Below are positions 1 through 6,666 of a DNA stretch of 54,775 nucleotides, piece by piece. Origin of the DNA: an uncultured Methylococcaceae bacterium (GTDB taxonomy: Bacteria; Pseudomonadota; Gammaproteobacteria; Methylococcales; Methylomonadaceae); assembly GCA_903945375.1 (NCBI GenBank), contig CAJAVP010000128.1:1-54775 (forward strand), given 5' to 3'. How positions within the stretch are numbered: position 1 is the first letter of the stretch; every line of letters starts with the position of its first letter. The notes under the pieces were generated by a model. The model had not been told where the DNA came from, did no database searches, and worked only from the letters and a program-made list of their open reading frames with translations. A program made the position numbers and the translations under genes.

Positions 1-119
1 TCGACAAAGTACCGGGAATAGGTACAAAAACCCTTGAAAAACTCAAAGCCGACCTGTTACTCACCGACACCCCAGAAGCCAGCCCCGCAACAGAGTCAAG
101 TAAAGCGGCTAAAAAATAA
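1..119 (+). CDS. C-terminal end of a helix-hairpin-helix (ComEA-like) protein, partial
   Basis: Only the last 38 codons are in the window; the gene enters from the left edge in frame 3 and stops with TAA at 117-119. The fragment begins D-K-V-P-G-I-G-T-K-T-L-E-K-L, which fits the second half of a helix-hairpin-helix DNA-binding motif as found in ComEA-type competence proteins. It then ends in a low-complexity tail rich in Ala, Ser, Thr and Lys. In this family the motif binds double-stranded DNA without sequence specificity. The assignment rests on one short motif, so another HhH protein is possible. Confidence 0.55.
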   Translation, partial: DKVPGIGTKTLEKLKADLLLTDTPEASPATESSKAAKK

Positions 120-162
120 ACCAATAGCAACCCGATAATCGGATCAAAACATAAAGCTAGCA

Positions 163-253
163 ACACCGAAGTCATGGTTGCTGATGCTCCTAGTGATGAA
201 AAAGCTACTCACACAGTATGCCCGATATGGGTAGCGGGGACGGCATGATGTAA
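163..253 (+). pseudogene. Decayed copy of the groEL 3' end
   Basis: This stretch closely repeats the last part of the intact groEL gene found at 23754-25406. It reads [10 protein letters not shown], as in the GroEL C-terminal region, then a one-base shift, then the M-P-D-M-G and G-M-M codons and a TAA at 251-253. The similarity continues past the stop into the trailer and terminator. No upstream groEL sequence or start codon is present, so it cannot make a chaperonin. It is either a partial duplication or the last remnant of a second groEL gene. Confidence 0.8.
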
Positions 254-276
254 TCCTGCCGTCTTAAAGAAAACAC

Positions 277-313
277 AAAGCCCCGATTGCAAGTTGTGCA
301 GTCGGGGCTTTTT
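277..313 (+). terminator. Rho-independent terminator of the groEL remnant
   Basis: A 10-bp GC-rich stem (277-286 pairing with 302-311) is followed by a T run. It is nearly identical to the terminator behind the intact groEL at 25442-25478, which confirms that the duplicated piece included the 3' trailer. Confidence 0.85.
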
Positions 314-364
314 AATTGCCATTAAAAACGGCAAAGGCTTGTTTTTTGAAATTTATTGCTCGTA

Positions 365-636
365 CTATCTCATCATACAGCGTCTATAACAATCCTGACT
401 ACCTTCGCGTTGACCGCATAAGTTATTGCAATCATTGCTACGATTATCAATTTGTTTGCCTTTGCCATCAGCAAGTGCTAAAAACTGTACATCATGGTTA
501 TCATAACTCCTCAAAACAGAACTTAAATCTGCCCCACCAACGTTGTTTTGTTGAGTAGGGGACGAATCTGCCAAAACTGTTGCACTTGAAAGCGCAAGCA
601 TCAATCCAAGCAGAAAGGGCTAATCATTTTTTTCAT
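365..636 (-). pseudogene. Small secreted Cys-containing protein, apparently frameshifted in the signal peptide
   Basis: An ATG at 636-634 has a strong AGGAG ribosome site just upstream, but its frame stops after ten codons (M-K-K-M-I-S-P-F-C-L-D). In the next frame the sequence continues as a hydrophobic stretch ending A-T-V-L-A-D, a good Sec signal peptide. About 65 residues follow with four Cys (in N-D-C-N-N-L-C and Q-D-C-Y-R-R-C). Adding one base near 620 would join the two into a clean precursor of about 89 residues, so I call a single-base deletion. A sequencing error is the alternative. No known family is recognised. Confidence 0.5.
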
Positions 637-759
637 GGCGTTCTCCTGAATTTGTACAAAATGTCATTGCCTTTTTAAGGCAATCAAATTCTAAATCCTT
701 ACCCATTCTGCTACAATCAAGCCACATTCCATATTAAAAATCGTTAGGACTCCATACTT

Positions 760-1167
760 ATGTCAGTAAATGAAAAAATACGATTGGTAAGAGAAACCAA
801 AGGCTGGACGCAAGAAGAGGTTGCAGAAAAATTGCAAATGTCGAACAACGGCTACGGCGATATTGAACGCGGTGAAACCGACATAAAATTATCTCGTCTA
901 TTGCAACTTTCTGAATTATTTTAAATGAAACCCGCTGATCTATTTGAGCCGAGTGACAAAATCAGCAATGTTAACTTTAAAATAAATAGACAGCGCAATA
1001 GTTTTTACGTGAGTTCATCTAATGAAATTGAAACACAAAAAATTATTATTGAACAAAAAGATAAAGAAATTGCATTGTTAAAACGAATCATTGAGCTGAT
1101 GGAATCAAAAAATGTTGTGGGGGACATCAATGAAAAAATCGACAACGACAAAGAGGACAATAAATGA
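760..1167 (+). pseudogene. XRE-family HTH regulator split by an in-frame stop
   Basis: The ATG at 760 opens a helix-turn-helix domain of the Xre/Cro type (W-T-Q-E-E-V-A-E-K-L, then Y-G-D-I-E-R-G-E). Translation stops at TAA 922-924 after 54 codons. The next codon is ATG 925, in the same frame, and runs 80 more residues: K-P-A-D-L-F-E completes the end of the HTH domain, and an Ile/Lys/Glu-rich coiled-coil-like tail follows. A single change of a sense codon (for example GAA) to TAA explains this. Reinitiation at 925 could make a tail fragment, but the DNA-binding domain would be separated from it. It may have regulated the adjacent toxin-antitoxin remnant, whose start overlaps its stop (ATGA at 1164-1167). 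Confidence 0.7.
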
Positions 1168-1519
1168 ATGCCTTAACTTTTAATGATGTCCGTCAGCATT
1201 TGGTCGACATCATGCGAGCCGTCAATGATGAACACGACCGCCAGATCTATCGTCATTATGTCGCTGGAAGATTATTAACGTCTTGAAAAAACGGCTTATT
1301 TATTAAGAAATACTGCGTGGTTAAATTTTCAAGGAGAGGAGGAGAGACTATCTCTATTGGCAATCAACAGACAGTGGGATGCTAAACGCATTAACCTGTT
1401 AATCAAAGAAATAGAACGTGAACCATTTGCTAGTAAAGTCCGGATTTTGGTCAAGGCGTATCGATTCAGAGCAGCGTTTGGTTGATGCCTATGAAGATGA
1501 TGCTGTATTGACTCTATAA
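1164..1519 (+). pseudogene. Remains of a YefM/YoeB-type toxin-antitoxin pair
   Basis: The ATG at 1164 starts M-N-A-L-T-F-N-D-V-R-Q-H-L, the typical N-terminus of a Phd/YefM antitoxin, but the frame stops at 1284-1286. From 1282 another frame continues L-E-K-T-A-Y-L-L-R, the usual later part of YefM. This is followed without a new start by D-A-K-R-I-N-L-L-I-K-E-I-E-R-E-P-F, the middle of a YoeB/Txe RNase toxin. A further frame then gives S-G-F-W-S-R-R-I-D-S-E-Q-R-L-V, the catalytic C-terminal part of YoeB, ending at TAA 1517-1519. So there are at least two frameshifts and an internal deletion that removed the antitoxin end and toxin start. No working product is expected. Confidence 0.8.
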
Positions 1520-1579
1520 CAGTTTCTCCTAATACTAAACAACAGTCCCATTAGGCTAAAAAATTAACCCTATCTCCTC

Positions 1580-2824
1580 ATGAAAATCTCATTAAATAGC
1601 CAAATTTTTCTCGGTGCGCTGCTGGGCATTCTGCTCGGTTTGCTCTTTTCAAACTTAGGCGCAGACAACAGAATCACCCAAAATGGGCTTTACGTGAGTG
1701 AACTCATTGGCAGCGTTTTTATTGATTTGCTGAAAATGATCTTGGTGCCGCTAGTTTTTACTTCCATTGCGGTAGGTGTTGCTAACTTACGGGTACACCA
1801 ACAAATGCACCGTGTATGGATAGCAACGCTACTATTTTTCGTCAGTTCAATGGCGATTGCTATTTTATTAGGTCTTGGTGCAGCCAATCTCTTTGAGCCG
1901 GGCAAAGGACTCAGCCTAGATTTATTCCATAACGCGTTGCAGCACTTTGAAAGTAAACAAATGGATGTTCACGAATTTATACGCCATTTTTTGCATAGTT
2001 TATTTATCAATCCGTTTGCGGCATTAGCGCAAAGCAATATTTTAGCGATTGTTATTTTTGCGCTATTTGTTGGTATTGCCATTGTCGTAGGTGGTAATCG
2101 TTACCGTAATTTATTGGTTTTATTGCAAGAAATACTGGAATTGACACTAAAGATCGTCGCATGGATTATGCGCCTATCACCGCTGGGCATCCTAGCCTTA
2201 CTGGCCCAACTGATCGCCAATCAAAATCTGGCGCTGCTGGCGAGCTTGGCTAAATTCGTGGCGGTGGTGTTAGGCACAACGTTTTTACATGGTTTTATCG
2301 TCTTACCGCTGATTTTGTTCATCATGACCGGCAAACAGCCGCTGTGGTTTTTGCGTAATGCTCGCGAAGCCTTATTGACAGCTTTTGCCACCAGTTCCAG
2401 TTCGGCAACCTTGCCCGTCACGCTGCGTTGTGCACAGCAGCGGTTGCATGTAAACACCGATATTGCTGGCTTTGTCATTCCACTAGGCGCGACCGTCAAC
2501 ATGGATGGAACGGCGTTGTATGAAGCCGCCGCCGCTTTGTTTATTGCCAATTTAACCGGTGTTGAATTAGATTTAACTCAACAACTGATTGTTTTTGCAA
2601 CCGCAATGATTGCTGCCATAGGGGCGCCAGGCATTCCCAGTGCAGGTATGGTGACGATGGTGATGGTTTTACAAGCCGTAGGCTTACCGGCGGAAGCCAT
2701 TGCCATTTTATTGCCCATTGATCGATTATTAGACACCTTGCGAACTTTAGTTAATGTGGAAGGCGATATGGTCGGCAGTTTGATTGTGCAAAAAGTGACC
2801 CAACAGCCACGTTCAACCGTATGA
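1580..2824 (+). CDS. Dicarboxylate/amino acid:cation symporter (DAACS/SDF family)
   Basis: This 414-residue membrane protein belongs to the family of GltP/DctA, which import glutamate, aspartate or C4-dicarboxylates with Na+ or H+. About eight hydrophobic segments are visible. The substrate and cation-binding signatures are present: a Ser-rich S-S-S-S-A-T-L-P loop, G-A-T-V-N-M-D-G-T-A-L-Y-E near residue 300, and the C-terminal D-R-L-L-D-T-L-R-T-L-V-N-V-E-G-D helix. Length is normal for the family. The start ATG at 1580 gives the expected short cytoplasmic N-terminus. The exact substrate cannot be read from sequence. It stands between the decayed TA locus and dhaK and may be monocistronic. Confidence 0.9.
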   Translation: MKISLNSQIFLGALLGILLGLLFSNLGADNRITQNGLYVSELIGSVFIDLLKMILVPLVFTSIAVGVANLRVHQQMHRVWIATLLFFVSSMAIAILLGLGAANLFEPGKGLSLDLFHNALQHFESKQMDVHEFIRHFLHSLFINPFAALAQSNILAIVIFALFVGIAIVVGGNRYRNLLVLLQEILELTLKIVAWIMRLSPLGILALLAQLIANQNLALLASLAKFVAVVLGTTFLHGFIVLPLILFIMTGKQPLWFLRNAREALLTAFATSSSSATLPVTLRCAQQRLHVNTDIAGFVIPLGATVNMDGTALYEAAAALFIANLTGVELDLTQQLIVFATAMIAAIGAPGIPSAGMVTMVMVLQAVGLPAEAIAILLPIDRLLDTLRTLVNVEGDMVGSLIVQKVTQQPRSTV

Positions 2825-2897
2825 CCTTAAGATTTGGATGCTCTTACCCATTGCACTAAGATTACCTAATCAACAACCCACACCAACCGAGTTCATC

Positions 2898-3887
2898 ATG
2901 AAAAAATTTATCAACCAAATTAATTCCTTACTGGATGACAGCTTAACCGGCTTCGCCAAAGCCCACGCCGATATTATTCGCTTGAATAAGCAACCCTATT
3001 TTATTACCCGTTCACAGCCCAAAACCGCCGGTAAAGTCGCTCTTATTTCCGGCGGAGGTTCTGGACATGAACCCTTGCACATTGGCTTTGTCGGCGCGGG
3101 GATGTTAGATGCGGCTTGTCCCGGACAAGTCTTCACTTCACCAACGCCTGACCAAATGCTGGCCGCCGCGCAAGCCGTTGAACAAGGCGGTGGCGTGTTA
3201 TTTATTGTCAAAAATTACGCCGGCGATGTGATGAATTTTGAAATTGCTGCCGAGATGCTGGACTGCCTTCAGGCAACTGTTTTAGTTGATGACGATGTCT
3301 CGTTCCCCAAAACACACAGTACCGGACGACGCGGTGTGGCAGGGACATTAATCGTTGAAAAAATCCTAGGAGCTGCTGCCGAACAAGGCGCGGATTTGGC
3401 TTATTGCCAAGCGTTGGGTGAAAAAGTCAGTCGCGCAACGGCCTCATTGGGTGTCGCTTTAACGAGTTGCACCGTCCCCGCTTTAGGCAAGCCAACGTTT
3501 ACTATCGACGACACAGAAATGGAAATGGGTGTTGGCATTCATGGCGAGCGTGGCAGGGCAACCGTCTCATTAAGCCACGCCACTGACATTGTTGAGCAAC
3601 TCTGTCACGCTATTGAAGAAGACTTACAGCCGCAAAAAAATCAAAGCGTGTTGCTACATATCAATGGGTTTGGTGCAACACCTTTAATGGAACTCTATTT
3701 GATTTACGAATTGGCGGCACAGTATTGGCAACAACGCGGTATTCACATTGTCCGCTCATTAGTTGGCAATTACACCACGTCGTTAGATATGGCGGGCTGC
3801 TCAATCACGCTAACGCTGTTGGATGATGAGCTACTGCGTTGGTGGGATGCGCCCGTACATACCAGTCATTTACGCTGGGGTTGCTGA
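2898..3887 (+). CDS. dhaK: Dihydroxyacetone kinase, DhaK substrate-binding subunit
   Basis: The 329-residue product begins M-K-K-F-I-N-Q-I-N-S-L-L-D-D, the normal DhaK N-terminus, so I place the start at 2898 rather than at an upstream codon. DhaK binds dihydroxyacetone covalently through a His; the G-I-H-G-E-R-G motif near residue 215 contains it. The G-G-G-S-G-H-E-P loop and the ending W-D-A-P-V-H-T-S-H-L-R-W are also typical. The matching DhaL subunit lies on the opposite strand and the two 3' ends overlap by 18 bp. In split systems the phosphate comes from DhaM/PTS or from ATP held by DhaL; no DhaM or PTS gene is seen nearby. In methylotrophs this enzyme could take part in triose or formaldehyde assimilation. 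Confidence 0.9.
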   Translation: MKKFINQINSLLDDSLTGFAKAHADIIRLNKQPYFITRSQPKTAGKVALISGGGSGHEPLHIGFVGAGMLDAACPGQVFTSPTPDQMLAAAQAVEQGGGVLFIVKNYAGDVMNFEIAAEMLDCLQATVLVDDDVSFPKTHSTGRRGVAGTLIVEKILGAAAEQGADLAYCQALGEKVSRATASLGVALTSCTVPALGKPTFTIDDTEMEMGVGIHGERGRATVSLSHATDIVEQLCHAIEEDLQPQKNQSVLLHINGFGATPLMELYLIYELAAQYWQQRGIHIVRSLVGNYTTSLDMAGCSITLTLLDDELLRWWDAPVHTSHLRWGC

Positions 3888-4505
3888 CAAAACATCAATC
3901 ACCGCCGCAATCATTAATTGACTGGTTTTAGCCCCTGCATCAATATGCCCTAAGCTGCGTTCTGCCAAAAATGACGCACGACCTTTGGTCGCCAGCATAT
4001 CGCGGGTGGCTTCCACGCCAGTTACGGCAGCACAATTAACCCTCTCAAAGAGTTTAGGCATCGGCTCTGCATTGACCATCGCTTCATGTAAAACAACGGC
4101 AACCGGTACCAAAACATCGAGCATCGTTTTTTCACCCACATCCGCTTTACCGCGCAACTTTACCGCGTCAACACCTTGTGCAAATGCGTTAGTAAAATTT
4201 ACTAAATCTAAGGGTTTATCTTTTGCCGCTTTACTCATCGTGACAAATAAAGTCCCAAAGAGTGAACCGGATGCACCGCCTACAGTAGACATCAGCGTCA
4301 TACCAATTTTTTGCAACGCGACCGACCAATCCAATACCACTAACTCGTCACGTTGTGTCATCAGCGCCTGTAAGCCACGCTGTAAATTAATGACATGATC
4401 GCCATCACCAATCGCCTGATCTAAAGCCGTGACCGCTTCAGCATGATATTCAATCATTGTATTAACCGCCTCAATCAATTGAGGCATCCTAGAAATAATG
4501 AGCAT
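3870..4505 (-). CDS. dhaL: Dihydroxyacetone kinase, DhaL nucleotide-binding subunit
   Basis: This 211-residue protein is the ADP/ATP-binding partner of DhaK. The nucleotide and Mg-binding motif D-Q-A-I-G-D-G-D-H is near residues 28-36, and G-G-A-S-G-S-L-F-G-T-L-F near 77-88 is the second family signature. It is encoded convergently with dhaK, tail to tail, with 18 bp of shared coding sequence. This differs from the usual dhaKL(M) operon and means the two subunits need separate promoters. A transcriptional terminator for the gene upstream lies at 4571-4596, so dhaL is probably transcribed from the 4506-4570 region. Confidence 0.9.
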   Translation of the reverse strand: MLIISRMPQLIEAVNTMIEYHAEAVTALDQAIGDGDHVINLQRGLQALMTQRDELVVLDWSVALQKIGMTLMSTVGGASGSLFGTLFVTMSKAAKDKPLDLVNFTNAFAQGVDAVKLRGKADVGEKTMLDVLVPVAVVLHEAMVNAEPMPKLFERVNCAAVTGVEATRDMLATKGRASFLAERSLGHIDAGAKTSQLMIAAVIDVLSATPA

Positions 4506-4570
4506 ATTAAGTCCTTAGTTATCATGGGGATATGAATGTTTACATGGATATTTTACACCGCTCCAAAATA

Positions 4571-4596
4571 AAAAAGGCCGGCATGACCGGCCTTTT
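4571..4596 (-). terminator. Rho-independent terminator of the small secreted protein gene
   Basis: A perfect 6-bp GGCCGG/CCGGCC stem with a 5-base loop lies 15 bases after the stop of the minus-strand gene at 4611-4880. On the minus strand it is followed by a T-rich run. The short T tract on the plus side may let it act in both directions. Confidence 0.85.
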
Positions 4597-4610
4597 CGAT
4601 AGTGTAAACC

Positions 4611-4880
4611 TTAACGGATTAATTCAACGGCTTTTTCAACCGCTTTTTGCTTAACTTGTTTCTTAATAGCTTTAGGGGCATTTTCTACGGCATTGACGGC
4701 TGCTTTGCCCGTCTTAACCGCTTGGTTTGCTGCTTCAACTTGCTTAACCGCTTCTGGGGCAACAGCTGTAGCGGTTGATTTTGCCGCTTGTTCCGCTATG
4801 CCGCCTAGCAAACTTTGCTCGGCAAATGCAGTGTTGGAAATAAATAACATCGTTCCTAATAAAATAGCTTTGTTTTGCAT
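4611..4880 (-). CDS. Small secreted helical protein of unknown function
   Basis: The start at 4880 (M-Q-N-K-A-I-L-L-G) follows an AGGA ribosome site and opens a clear Sec signal peptide ending T-A-F-A before E-Q-S. The mature part of about 70 residues is almost entirely Ala, Val, Lys, Glu and Gln, with Ala/Lys heptad-like spacing, and should be helical. No Cys and no known domain are seen. It is followed by its own terminator, so it is a monocistronic exported protein. Its role is unknown. Confidence 0.7.
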   Translation of the reverse strand: MQNKAILLGTMLFISNTAFAEQSLLGGIAEQAAKSTATAVAPEAVKQVEAANQAVKTGKAAVNAVENAPKAIKKQVKQKAVEKAVELIR

Positions 4881-4925
4881 GGTGTTAATCCTGTTCTGGT
4901 GTTGAATGAACTTATAGGATATCAC

Positions 4926-5387
4926 TGCGAAACTTAATGGCGAATTAATGGCGAGTTAATTCGCTAAATTGTAATTGTTCAGCCCCTTCTCTAAATGAAT
5001 GAGATAACGTCATCTCGGCAGGGATTCGCTATCGCGGTCTACGGCTCCGGCAATCCCTGTCGGTATGACGACTTAGCTGAAGCATCTTGCTAATCAGGAA
5101 TAGTAATTGGTTTGGTATCACTGTTTTTTTTGGTTTAGCCATCAGTTATTGGTAATCGGCAAGGATACGATCATAAATTTATTTTTCTAAATAGCAGATT
5201 ACCTCCATAATTTTAATGTTTTCATGAGCCTGTAATAAATAACCACTATAAAGCGACAAATCTATCTTAGTTATTAAGTTAGTAACATGTTTTTTTGTAA
5301 AAAAACAGAAATTGAAATACTAAAATTTCTTTACAAGGAATTCTAGTATTTCCAACTCCTTTGTTTTTAAAGGTATCAGGTATCCTT
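4926..5387. other. Non-coding stretch with a REP-like hairpin and two leader hairpins
   Basis: No gene is seen here. It holds the palindromic repeat at 5008-5070. Nearer the next gene are a G-T7/A7-C hairpin at about 5289-5306 and an inverted repeat with perfect 9-bp arms (5314-5322 and 5344-5352). The last two lie in the probable leader of the HD-GYP gene. Confidence 0.6.
5008..5070. repeat. REP-like palindromic element, full copy
   Basis: Bases 5008-5026 pair with 5052-5070 with few mismatches, giving a long hairpin starting C-G-T-C-A-T. The flanking sequence from about 4966 and the left arm recur near 54131-54206, where the right arm is missing. Confidence 0.75.
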
Positions 5388-6602
5388 ATGTTAAAAAAAA
5401 TCCAAGTTAGAGATCTTGTGATGGGCATGTATATTCACGAAGTTTGTTGCAGTTGGATGGATAATCCTTTTTGGCACAACTCCTTCCTACTCACTAATAA
5501 AAAAGATCTTGGCACTTTCTTTGATCATCGCATTAAAGAAGTCTGGATTGATACCAGAAAAGGTGTGGATACCTGCAATAAAACAAAAATCGTTTTGTTG
5601 GAAGAAGAAAATAGACAAATTGATTCAACTTTAGCAAAAATTGCTGATCAGCAACCAACGTTTGTCCAAAAAGTGTCGTTGTCCGAAGAATTAGTCAAAG
5701 CCCAACAAATACTGTCTAATATTACAAAAGATGCTGTGATAGCCTTTGAAGGTACACGCAAAGGTCATCCAGTAAATATTGAACAACTAGCGGGTATGGT
5801 TGATCAATTGAAAGGTTCAATTCTACGAAACCCGGATGCCATTCTGGGATTAGTCAGACAAAAATCTGCGACGAATTACGACTACATTCATTTGGTCGGA
5901 GTGAGTAGTTTAATGATGGCTCTCGGCAGACAGCTTGACTACGATAATGAAACGATAAAAGAATTAGGGATGGCGGGTTTTCTTCTTGATATCGGCAAAA
6001 GCTTGTTACCAAACCAAATTGTACACAAAACAGGGAAATTAACACTGGAAGAGTTTAACCTGTTAAAAACCCACACTCAAAAAGGCTGGGAGTTTTTAAA
6101 ATTATCAAAAGGAATTAGCGATATAGCCTTAGATGTGTGCCTGCATCATCACGAGTGTATAGATGGAACTGGATATCCAGATCAACTCGCGGGTGACAAA
6201 ATAGGGACTTATGCCCGAATGGCTTCAATTTGTGATGTCTATGATGCCATTTCATCCAACCGCTGCTATAACTCAAGCTGGGAACCCGCCGAATCGCTTC
6301 GCAAAATGACAGAGTGGAAAAAAGGGAAATTCGACGACGATATCTTTGGCGCATTTGTTAAAACTATCGGCATTTATCCATCAGGTACGTTAGTCAAATT
6401 AAAATCAGGTCGTCTCGCGGTGGTCGTAGAGCAGACCGAAACGAGCCTATTAAAACCCATTGTCAAGGCCTTCTTTTCAACCTCTACCAAAGTACATGTT
6501 TTTCCTGAATTGATTGATTTATCCCGTTCATCCGACACCATAATTGCCAAAGAAGACCCTAAGTCATGGGGCTTTGATCTGATGAAAATTGCTTATGCCT
6601 AA
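5388..6602 (+). CDS. DUF3391 plus HD-GYP domain protein with a changed HD motif
   Basis: The 404-residue product has an N-terminal DUF3391-type region (about residues 1-110) and a C-terminal HD-GYP domain, the fold of cyclic-di-GMP phosphodiesterases. The start is set at ATG 5388 (M-L-K-K-I-Q-V-R-D-L), typical of this family; the upstream TTG would add nine residues. His168, the H-H pair in C-L-H-H-H-E and the G-Y-P at 262-264 are present. The HD motif itself, normally L-H-D-I-G-K, reads L-L-D-I-G-K (Leu200-Asp201), so one metal-ligating His is lost. It may bind c-di-GMP without cutting it, or have reduced activity. No partner diguanylate cyclase is nearby. Confidence 0.85.
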   Translation: MLKKIQVRDLVMGMYIHEVCCSWMDNPFWHNSFLLTNKKDLGTFFDHRIKEVWIDTRKGVDTCNKTKIVLLEEENRQIDSTLAKIADQQPTFVQKVSLSEELVKAQQILSNITKDAVIAFEGTRKGHPVNIEQLAGMVDQLKGSILRNPDAILGLVRQKSATNYDYIHLVGVSSLMMALGRQLDYDNETIKELGMAGFLLDIGKSLLPNQIVHKTGKLTLEEFNLLKTHTQKGWEFLKLSKGISDIALDVCLHHHECIDGTGYPDQLAGDKIGTYARMASICDVYDAISSNRCYNSSWEPAESLRKMTEWKKGKFDDDIFGAFVKTIGIYPSGTLVKLKSGRLAVVVEQTETSLLKPIVKAFFSTSTKVHVFPELIDLSRSSDTIIAKEDPKSWGFDLMKIAYA

Positions 6603-6666
6603 GTTCATGGATTTAATTTCCTTGCCCAAAACATCACATTGGATCAACTGATAACAATGCCTAGAA

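Noticed and set aside
5361-5387. TTG start for the HD-GYP protein
   Set aside because: It adds nine residues not typical of the family; the ATG at 5388 fits the normal DUF3391 N-terminus.
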